Shown: positions 8,022 through 14,599 of the stretch, in pieces
Position numbering within the stretch: position 1 is the stretch's first letter
How the letters are laid out: the number at the start of each line of letters is the position of its first letter
Source of the DNA: Eubacterium sp.
GTDB lineage: Bacteria; Bacillota; Clostridia; Lachnospirales; Lachnospiraceae
NCBI GenBank assembly: GCA_016292095.1
Contig: JAEFAB010000047.1
Coordinates: forward strand, 35,041 to 99,040
Direction of reading: 5' to 3'
DNA length: 64,000 bases
The notes under the pieces: generated by a model
Seen by the model: the letters and a program-made list of their open reading frames with translations, nothing else
Database searches by the model: none
Told to the model about the DNA's origin: nothing
Made by a program: the position numbers and the translations under genes

Positions 8022-10010
8022 CTATTTTGTATTTCTAAATTGAACCGGTGTCATTCCGTATTTTTTCTTGAATAACCGGATAAAATGTTCCACATCCTGA
8101 TAACCTACCGCATCAGAAATAGCCTCAACCGTCATACTGCTTCCTTTCAGCAGTGTTCTGGCCTTCTTCATTCGCACATTTTTCACCAACTCACCAAAGG
8201 TCTTTCCTGACTTCGCCTTAATATACTTTGACAGATACGGCTTAGATAAGTGGAATTCCTCTGAAAGTTCGTCTAAAGTCACCGTAAGGTAGTTGGTGTT
8301 AATAAAATTTTTGATTTCCGTTAACCTTTCATCCTGTTCTCCATTTTTTCCAATGGATGTAAGATACTGGTTTACAGCAACAGTAAGCGCCTGGATGGAT
8401 GCCTTAATAATGTCCGCATCAATTCCAACACCCCAGAACATGGTTCCATTGCAGCTGATTCCCACATAGGCAACTGCCTTGGATGAAGAACCTCTGGAAA
8501 GTGAATGTTCTTCATAAACGGATAATTCATAACTGATGTCAAAGAACTGCTTAAATGCATTGCTGACAGCATCTAAACGTCCGTTTCCTGTACTCTTTAC
8601 AACTCTTGCTTCATCCTTGCGGGCAATTGTCACTTCCGCAACAATGCCGTCCTTCTGTTCAAAGTGCGCTTCCGGCACGCTGAATACAGAGTTGTCATTG
8701 ACATACTTATCCTCGAAAATCTGGTGTACCCATTCCGGAGATAATTCCTTATGTTCTTTATCAGATACATCCTTAACAGTATATCCAACATTTTCTCTCA
8801 TCTTTTCCGGTAATGATAAACCGAAGTTCTGCTTTAAGATATAGCTTACGCCACCCTTACCGGACTGGCTGTTAATTCTGATAACGTCAGAATCGTAAGT
8901 TCTTCCAACATCCACCGGATCAATCGGAAGATATGGAACAGTCCAATGTCCATCCGGATTCTTTTCTCTGCATGCCATACCCTTTGCAATGGCATCCTGA
9001 TGAGAACCGGAGAAGGCAGTAAACACTAAGTCTCCTGCGTATGGCTGACGTGGACTTACCTGCATTCTTGTCACACGTTCATATAATTCACAAATCTGAG
9101 GCATGTTGCTGAAGTCAAGTTTCGGATCAACACCATGAGAGAACATGTTCATTGCTAATGTAATAATGTCAACGTTACCTGTTCTTTCTCCATTTCCAAA
9201 TAACGTACCTTCAATTCGGTCTGCGCCTGCAAGAATACTTAATTCCGCTGTTGCCACACCACAACCTCTGTCATTGTGTGGATGAACGGAAATCGTTACC
9301 GCATCACGATATTTTAAATTCTTATGCATATATTCCACCTGTGTTGCAAATACATGAGGCATTGCATTTTCCACAGTTGCAGGAATATTAATGATTACCT
9401 TATTTTCTTTCTTTGGCTGCCATACATCCAATACTGCGTTACAAACATCTAATGCGTAATCAACTTCTGTTCCCGGGAAACTTTCCGGACTATATTCAAA
9501 AGAGAAGTTTCCTTCTACTTCTGCTGCAAGCTTCTTTAATAATTCTGCACCATCCACAGCAATCTTCATAACTTCTTCTTTACTCTTCTTAAATACCTGT
9601 TCACGCTGTGCCACAGATGTGGAATTGTAAAGATGGATTACTGCATGCTTTGCACCCTTCACTGCTTCGAATGTTTTCTTGATGATATGTTCTCTGGCCT
9701 GAGTTAATACCTGAACCGTCACATCATCCGGAATCATGTCTCTTTCAATTAAGGCTCTCATAAATTTATATTCTGTTTCTGATGCAGCCGGGAATCCAAC
9801 TTCGATTTCTTTGAATCCAATATCAACTAACATCTTGAAAAATTCTAATTTTTCTTCTAAGCTCATCGGTTCAATAAGTGCCTGATTTCCATCACGAAGG
9901 TCAACACTACACCAAATCGGTGCTTCTGTAATATATTCCTTCTTTACCCAATCATAGGTAGGTGTTGGTGGCATAAAATATTGTCTTTGATACTTCTTAT
10001 AATTCATCAT
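8022..10010 (-). CDS. leuA: 2-isopropylmalate synthase fused to an AraC-type DNA-binding domain
   Basis: Residues 1-555 are a complete LeuA: the DLRDGNQAL metal and substrate motif near residue 40, the HPHNDRGCG motif near 242, the FGNGERTGN segment, and a C-terminal regulatory domain that in the family binds leucine. LeuA condenses acetyl-CoA with 2-oxoisovalerate in leucine synthesis. Residues 560-662 are an unrelated addition: two helix-turn-helix units of the AraC/XylS family (LDELSEEFHLSKPYLSKYIK and VEAISDAVGYQDVEHFIRLF), ending in the family's KKYGMTPVQFR signature. There is no stop or frameshift at the junction. Ordinary LeuA2-type enzymes end near residue 555-560. The ATG at 10010 has AAAGGAG nine bases upstream; TTG at 10016 is less likely. 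A leucine T-box controls the gene. DNA binding by the enzyme is an inference. Confidence 0.95.
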   Translation of the reverse strand: MMNYKKYQRQYFMPPTPTYDWVKKEYITEAPIWCSVDLRDGNQALIEPMSLEEKLEFFKMLVDIGFKEIEVGFPAASETEYKFMRALIERDMIPDDVTVQVLTQAREHIIKKTFEAVKGAKHAVIHLYNSTSVAQREQVFKKSKEEVMKIAVDGAELLKKLAAEVEGNFSFEYSPESFPGTEVDYALDVCNAVLDVWQPKKENKVIINIPATVENAMPHVFATQVEYMHKNLKYRDAVTISVHPHNDRGCGVATAELSILAGADRIEGTLFGNGERTGNVDIITLAMNMFSHGVDPKLDFSNMPQICELYERVTRMQVSPRQPYAGDLVFTAFSGSHQDAIAKGMACREKNPDGHWTVPYLPIDPVDVGRTYDSDVIRINSQSGKGGVSYILKQNFGLSLPEKMRENVGYTVKDVSDKEHKELSPEWVHQIFEDKYVNDNSVFSVPEAHFEQKDGIVAEVTIARKDEARVVKSTGNGRLDAVSNAFKQFFDISYELSVYEEHSLSRGSSSKAVAYVGISCNGTMFWGVGIDADIIKASIQALTVAVNQYLTSIGKNGEQDERLTEIKNFINTNYLTVTLDELSEEFHLSKPYLSKYIKAKSGKTFGELVKNVRMKKARTLLKGSSMTVEAISDAVGYQDVEHFIRLFKKKYGMTPVQFRNTK

Positions 10011-10073
10011 AATCAAAATCTCCTTTACAACCCATACATTCTAACTCTATTTCTTTGTTTTGTAAACGAAAAA

Positions 10074-10390
10074 CGTCTCTGCGTTTTTCAAAAAACACAG
10101 AGACGTAAGCTTTACTACGCGGTACCACTCTGATTCAAACCATAACTCCATAAGAAACATGCACATCGAAGTGTTCTTCTTATTTTATGGTAAGCACTCA
10201 TGGATGTTTAACCATCACTTCATATAACGGTGAAAACCGTCCATACCTACACGCTGTCACCTCGGGACAGTTTCAGCAGGAAGCTCAGAGACGAGTTCAT
10301 TACTTCATCCTTATTGTCTCGCACCAACCGACAACTCTCTGAAAGCCAATCCATAACTACTACTTCTCATCAAAGCCTTAACCTTTTTTA
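10074..10390 (-). promoter_or_regulatory. Leucine T-box leader of leuA
   Basis: The minus strand shows the T-box antiterminator sequence AGAGTGGTACCGCG (10118-10131), then a terminator hairpin with arms CGTCTCTG and CGCAGAGACG (10074-10105) followed by TTTTTCG. Upstream is a Stem I region with the distal-loop-like GGTTGGTGCGAGA. The specifier segment reads GAACTCG, giving CUC (Leu) at 10293-10295, in agreement with the downstream gene. An extended -10 (TGTTATAGT; TATAGT at 10401-10406) lies just upstream. By family knowledge, uncharged leucine tRNA would bind and allow read-through into leuA. Confidence 0.92.
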
Positions 10391-10430
10391 GGATAACAGT
10401 ACTATAACATATGCCCCAAAAGAATAATAG

Positions 10431-10467
10431 TGACAAATTTAATCAGTTTTATTGATTATTTTTGTCA
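10431..10467 (-). terminator. Possible weak terminator hairpin after the accessory cassette
   Basis: An AT-rich hairpin (TGACAAA...TTTGTCA with inner TAATCA/TGATTA) lies past the end of the 208-aa gene and before the T-box promoter. It has no long U-tract, so its terminator role is uncertain. Confidence 0.35.
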
Positions 10468-10508
10468 TAAGTTTGAGAATGACTTTGAGATTTGTTATTT
10501 AGTTATTC

Positions 10509-11135
10509 CTAGTACTGTATCCAGTTTTCACCAGAATAATCTTCTATTTGCTTTGTTATTTTCTTTAAATAAGCATCTAGTCTTTCATCATCTTCGCTAG
10601 CATACCATACATTTGCTCTACCAAATCCAAATTTCCAACCTTTACCTTTTCGCGGAGCCTGCCATAGGAGAATCCTTGATCTTTCACTGACTGGTAGAAG
10701 AACACAATCTTTCGCCTTAGCAATCATATTATAGTATTGAATATATCCGTCATCAAATTCCTGTTCCTGATAATCGCGATATACTGTTGCATGGTTATAC
10801 CATCCAACAATGGTTGTGAAATTGTGAAATGGATGCTTCGCACAATATATAACTAAAACATCATCTACCGACTTCTCTTTTTTACAAGCCCCACATCCTA
10901 CTATATTCTCAATACGCATTTGATTCACCTTCTCGCCATTATGCGATTTTGTCTCATAAAAACCAAGGCAGTAAAGTTCTTCATCATCCTTAAATTTCAC
11001 AGGAGAAAAATTATACTTCTCATGCGCATCACTATGTTCGTTTACATAAGATCCACCATTCATCGGGGGATCATTTCCATCTTCATTTCCTGTATATTCT
11101 CTCATCCAAGCAATATTACAAAACAGTATTCTCAT
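10509..11135 (-). CDS. 208-aa protein of unknown function, last gene of the accessory cassette
   Basis: I cannot name the function. The product starts RILFCNIAWMREYTG, followed by NGGSYVNEH and LYCLGFYETK. Mid-protein it has a CGACKKE segment near residue 85 and a hydrophobic strand pair (DDVLVIYCA, TTIVGWYNHATVYRDYQ). Proteins with the same opening and the GGSYV segment occur, to my recollection, as uncharacterised proteins in variable regions of Firmicutes. No signal peptide or membrane helix is present. The frame is open upstream to 11216, but AGGT before the ATG at 11135 and the uncharged N-terminus support the shorter start. It follows a broken Cys-rich gene whose stop codon overlaps this gene's ribosome binding site. 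Confidence 0.7.
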   Translation of the reverse strand: MRILFCNIAWMREYTGNEDGNDPPMNGGSYVNEHSDAHEKYNFSPVKFKDDEELYCLGFYETKSHNGEKVNQMRIENIVGCGACKKEKSVDDVLVIYCAKHPFHNFTTIVGWYNHATVYRDYQEQEFDDGYIQYYNMIAKAKDCVLLPVSERSRILLWQAPRKGKGWKFGFGRANVWYASEDDERLDAYLKKITKQIEDYSGENWIQY

Positions 11136-11139
11136 TTTC

Positions 11140-11307
11140 TTACCTACTTTCTTTATCCTCCGCGCAGAATTTATCACACTTTTTAGCTTTGTAAAAAATA
11201 TCTCTAGGTACTTCACCCCATTTTTTACACCTTGCAGTATCTCCTATAAACTATGGTCCTATTTGATAATATTTACATCTTAAACATCTAGGTGGCATTA
11301 CTTGCAT
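11140..11307 (-). pseudogene. Small Cys-rich zinc-ribbon-like gene interrupted by an in-frame amber codon
   Basis: Directly after the helicase gene, a 55-codon frame starts at ATG 11307 (AAAAAAGGAG nine bases upstream) and ends at TAA 11140-11142. Its conceptual product has paired cysteines: RCLRCKYYQIGP (C8, C11), ARCKKWGEVPRDIFYKAKK (C27) and CDKFC (C44, C48). That C-x2-C...C...IPxDIF...C spacing resembles small metal-binding proteins of Firmicutes. Codon 19 (11251-11253) is TAG, so only 18 residues would be made without suppression. Protein-like composition continues on both sides of the TAG. It is probably a recent nonsense mutation, or an error in the sequence. Too short and broken to be found by ordinary gene calling. 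Confidence 0.6.
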
Positions 11308-11324
11308 ATTGATATTCTCCTTTT

Positions 11325-13919
11325 TTAATTGTACTGCACATTTGCTCCACATCTATCACAGAACTTCGCATCTTCTGGCAATTTCTTACCGCACTCTCTA
11401 CAATATTTCACACCTGTTTTTATTCCTTTTGATTCGCTAGAATTGTTTTCTATACAATTGTTTTTCTGAGGTGCTTTACTGTAATCAAATTCAAATGGTT
11501 TATGATTAATAGGTTCGTAATACTCTGGGAATATTTCTTTTTCAGAAATATTTGGTACTGCATATTTCAAATTTTTATCCAGATTATATTTGAGCGCTAT
11601 TTCATCTAACTCACCGTCACAATCTGCAGAGTTATCAAACATCCTCTCGATCTTATAAAAATCATCATCATGCTCCCACCATCCATTTGCATGAATTAAT
11701 TCATGATAAATCAAGAACTTAATTGTCTCTCTGCTAATTCTTTTGCTTGAGTATAAACTACTAACAAATATTTTAAACCTTGGTATTTCGGACCTTCTAT
11801 CCTGCCAAGTCACTGCACACCATTTGGTAACAGGCTTTTTGGTCCACTCAATGCTAGCTATAGCATCCTTTTTCAAAAATCTATATCTATCGACCACTTC
11901 GTCCATTAATTCATTTAAATCATAAACGTTTTCTTCAATATCATATTTTTGTCTATCGTCTATTGTCTCGATAACCGCATTCTTCTTTTCAACTAGTTCA
12001 TCAAAGATTGTTTTCTTGAATGCTGCAAAATACTTATAGATATTCTGAAGTATTGGTGTCTCATCAAACAATGTTTTAAGCCAATATTCTTGATCTTCCT
12101 CTTTTGAAAACTGCTTAACCATTTCTTCTGCAATAGTTTTAGTATTGAATAATTCCCTATCTTCAAATGTGTATAACTCAGGCATATCTCCATTAGTTTC
12201 GATATATTTTACTAATGCATCTAAATCTTCAAATGTTGGTATCTCGTCAACATTTGTAAAATACTTCTTTGCTATTTTCCCGGCATCGTATTTTTTCTCG
12301 ATTACTTCATTCACATTAGCTGCAACTTTATCATAGGCTTCAACCTGAATATCATATACAAATATTTGCTTTGATTCATTATTGTATGGAACTGCAAACC
12401 AACCAATAGGTACACTTGCAACTCTATCAGTTGTTGTCCATTGAATCTTCATAACATCATATAATTTCATAAAGAATGCTTCATAATCTATACCATCTTC
12501 TACTTCAGTAGTTTTCATATTGTTAACAGGTGGCCACTGATCCCAACCTCTTGGCTCTTCTGGTAGTTCATACACTTCTTCAATCTCTTCATATTCATCA
12601 GCTTTAATTGATACATAATCCTCATCAAATATGTCTATACTTCCAGGATCAATACCATACTGGAATCTCTCCCAAATATCATGGAAGCTTACAATATATG
12701 CAGTCTCTGTTCCATTAGCCTTAGGTCCACGGAGCGCCCTGCCTATCATCTGTGTAAGAAGAACATCGCTGTTTGTTTCGCGAGCAGCGAATATCGTTTG
12801 AATATCGGGTATGTCAGTACCAGCTGTAAGTATTTGAACATTGATTAATACATTGAATTTATTATTTCTAAAATCCTCTATTATTTGATTCTTATCCTTC
12901 ATTCCTGATACAACATATTCGCATGATATGCCATTCTCATCAAATTCTTTCTTAAGTGTTTTTGCATGATTAATGTCAATTGCGAAAATAAGAGTTTTTC
13001 CGTATCTCTCTTTGTTTTTTAGATATCTATCAACAATTATTTTGTTTCTTGCTGGGAAATCTGCAATTTGACTTAATACATGTTCATGAAGATCTTTGTT
13101 CTTAATGAAATATGCCTCATCTTCCGGAGTAATATCATATTCAACTTCTGCATTAATATTTGTTTCAACGTACTCTAGTATAGGTTTTGCCAAAAAACCT
13201 GTTTTAATAAGTTCTTTAGCTGTGACTTCATAAATATATCCGTTTGGTGTGCCTATGTGATTTCTGATATTATTATCAACGTTATACATTTCCCTTAATT
13301 TCTTCAAGCTTGTCTTCGACATTCTTGACGGAGTTGCTGTAAGACCTAATAATATTCTATTTGGACACAACTTAGTAACTTTATCCAGTATTTTTAATAG
13401 CGAGTCACAAGGTGAAAATTGGGCCTCATCGATAACAACAACTAATTTTTTCTTTCCTTGAGTCCCGAGCATTCTATTAATAAATCTAATTCCATTTTTA
13501 TTAGCCGCAGAGAAAAAGCTACATACATACACATCTGCTCTTGATGCCATGGACATTCTTAGGTGATTACGATTTCCCGATATAGGCAATATTCTTATTT
13601 TCTTAATTCCGTATTCTAAAAGACATGGTGTTTGTCTTCTGAACTCATCATTAGTCTGTGAGATTAATTCGTGACGTGGGCTCAACCACAACACTTTGTA
13701 GCCTCTAGAAACACATTCGTTTAACAACCAATCTACAGATGTAAATGTCTTGCCTCCTCCACATGGTAGAATTAGTAATCCTGATTGTTCATGGGCGTTT
13801 TCCTCATTTAGATCAAAATACCTATTCAATGCATCAACTGCGGCCTGCTGATGAGGCATTATTAAACTTCTTGAATCTTTTTCTGACTTTTCAATGTCAA
13901 TTAAATCATAGTATTTCAT
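11325..13919 (-). CDS. SF2 helicase fused to an HExxH metallopeptidase domain and a C-terminal zinc ribbon
   Basis: The 864-residue product has a superfamily 2 helicase core of the ResIII type at residues 1-430: Walker A PCGGGKT (52-58), DEAQ box (164-167), LTATPS (193-198) and motif VI QMIGRALRG (390-398). Residues 430-700 match nothing I recognise. At 739-750 it has HELIH followed six residues later by another His and then FYKI, as in SprT/YgjP-type zincins that cleave DNA-bound proteins. The C-terminus is a double-knuckle zinc ribbon, Cys 840/843 and 854/857. No nuclease motif is seen. GGAGG precedes the ATG. It is the central gene of a four-gene cassette. Combined translocase and protease action on nucleoprotein is a plausible role but an inference. 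Confidence 0.85.
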   Translation of the reverse strand: MKYYDLIDIEKSEKDSRSLIMPHQQAAVDALNRYFDLNEENAHEQSGLLILPCGGGKTFTSVDWLLNECVSRGYKVLWLSPRHELISQTNDEFRRQTPCLLEYGIKKIRILPISGNRNHLRMSMASRADVYVCSFFSAANKNGIRFINRMLGTQGKKKLVVVIDEAQFSPCDSLLKILDKVTKLCPNRILLGLTATPSRMSKTSLKKLREMYNVDNNIRNHIGTPNGYIYEVTAKELIKTGFLAKPILEYVETNINAEVEYDITPEDEAYFIKNKDLHEHVLSQIADFPARNKIIVDRYLKNKERYGKTLIFAIDINHAKTLKKEFDENGISCEYVVSGMKDKNQIIEDFRNNKFNVLINVQILTAGTDIPDIQTIFAARETNSDVLLTQMIGRALRGPKANGTETAYIVSFHDIWERFQYGIDPGSIDIFDEDYVSIKADEYEEIEEVYELPEEPRGWDQWPPVNNMKTTEVEDGIDYEAFFMKLYDVMKIQWTTTDRVASVPIGWFAVPYNNESKQIFVYDIQVEAYDKVAANVNEVIEKKYDAGKIAKKYFTNVDEIPTFEDLDALVKYIETNGDMPELYTFEDRELFNTKTIAEEMVKQFSKEEDQEYWLKTLFDETPILQNIYKYFAAFKKTIFDELVEKKNAVIETIDDRQKYDIEENVYDLNELMDEVVDRYRFLKKDAIASIEWTKKPVTKWCAVTWQDRRSEIPRFKIFVSSLYSSKRISRETIKFLIYHELIHANGWWEHDDDFYKIERMFDNSADCDGELDEIALKYNLDKNLKYAVPNISEKEIFPEYYEPINHKPFEFDYSKAPQKNNCIENNSSESKGIKTGVKYCRECGKKLPEDAKFCDRCGANVQYN

Positions 13920-13940
13920 TTTTCTCCTCCTTTACAAAAG

Positions 13941-13967
13941 ACCCACCCACAAATTCTGTGGATGGGT
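13941..13967 (-). terminator. Hairpin between the 78-aa gene and the helicase gene
   Basis: Arms ACCCATCCACA and TGTGGGTGGGT (five-base loop) are followed by CTTTTG on the minus strand and then by the helicase gene's ribosome binding site. It could be a partial terminator that lowers helicase expression relative to the upstream small gene. Confidence 0.5.
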
Positions 13968-14040
13968 TAAAATAAGAGTGTGTGTATATATGAGTATAAA
14001 TACAATATTTATGCTCTTATATCTTAATTAAGTTAGGCTA

Positions 14041-14277
14041 TTATCGTTTTCTGTAAGAAAAACCTGACCCCTTAGCCTTCTTAGGTTTGTCCTCAAACTC
14101 TTTTTTAGCAGCTGCAAGTTCATTTTCAATCGCCTCAAACATTTGCTCTACCATCCAAGGTTCATATTCATAGTTATTTCGATTTCCGAGATTTCCAATT
14201 AGTCTTATTTGTTCAAGAACTTTGGTTGTTCTTGCAACAGATAGTCTTTCAAATCTTTCTCTTTTATCTTTATTCAT
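14041..14277 (-). CDS. 78-aa conserved small protein, first gene of the accessory cassette
   Basis: The product is a small, charged, helical protein: RFERLSVARTTKVLEQIRLIG, then NLGNRNNYEYEPWMVEQMF, then a basic tail (KPKKAKGSGFSYRKR). The segment about cells of type RFEK...R...VL..I...GN.SNR.NYEY occurs in small proteins of mobile and variable regions, by recollection; its function is not known to me. The basic tail and an operator-like dyad over its own promoter suggest nucleic-acid binding and autoregulation, which is inference. AAGGAGG lies before the ATG at 14277; an upstream in-frame extension to 14358 is rejected because it would run through the promoter. Confidence 0.7.
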   Translation of the reverse strand: MNKDKRERFERLSVARTTKVLEQIRLIGNLGNRNNYEYEPWMVEQMFEAIENELAAAKKEFEDKPKKAKGSGFSYRKR

Positions 14278-14301
14278 TTGATTACCCTCCTTGGTTGTTG
14301 T

Positions 14302-14337
14302 TGATATAAATATATCATATAGCGATTTATATGTCAA
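14302..14337 (-). promoter_or_regulatory. Strong promoter with overlapping operator dyad for the accessory cassette
   Basis: On the minus strand TTGACA (14332-14337) and TATATT (14309-14314) are 17 bp apart. A perfect dyad TGATATA-AA-TATATCA (14302-14317) covers the whole -10 element, as expected for a repressor site. It lies 25 bp before the ATG of the 78-aa gene. Confidence 0.7.
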
Positions 14338-14414
14338 TATTATTTTTATATTTACCACTACATTGTTTATATATAGTGATTATTTGTGTTTTATATAATT
14401 ACTCTATATAATAT

Positions 14415-14444
14415 AGCAAGTCAAATCTCTCGATTTAACTTGCT
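14415..14444. repeat. Inverted repeat upstream of the accessory cassette
   Basis: Arms AGCAAGTCAAATC and GATTTAACTTGCT with a four-base centre form a 13-bp imperfect dyad (one mismatch). It sits in the 322-base gap between the 78-aa gene and the beta-glucuronidase gene. No U-tract follows on either strand. It could be a regulatory site or the trace of a junction; the rest of the gap shows only the uidA terminator and the cassette promoter. Confidence 0.5.
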
Positions 14445-14493
14445 GCAATATCTTCACCACAACATATAATAAATGAACTATTTAAACACAAAA

Positions 14494-14528
14494 AGATTGA
14501 TACCAACACTTCTTTGTTGATATCAATC
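14494..14528 (-). terminator. Terminator downstream of the beta-glucuronidase gene
   Basis: On the minus strand GATTGATATCAACA and TGTTGGTATCAATC form a hairpin followed by TTTTTG. It lies about 70 bases past the uidA stop codon. Confidence 0.75.
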
Positions 14529-14599
14529 TCTCTAAACATATTATTATTTATAATGATTAATCAGCGAGATGAAGCGAAGCGAAATCGAGAAGTCTCGTG

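Noticed and set aside
11136..11216. N-terminal extension of the 208-aa cassette protein
   Set aside because: The extension overlaps the Cys-rich frame and has no ribosome binding site; the ATG at 11135 has one.
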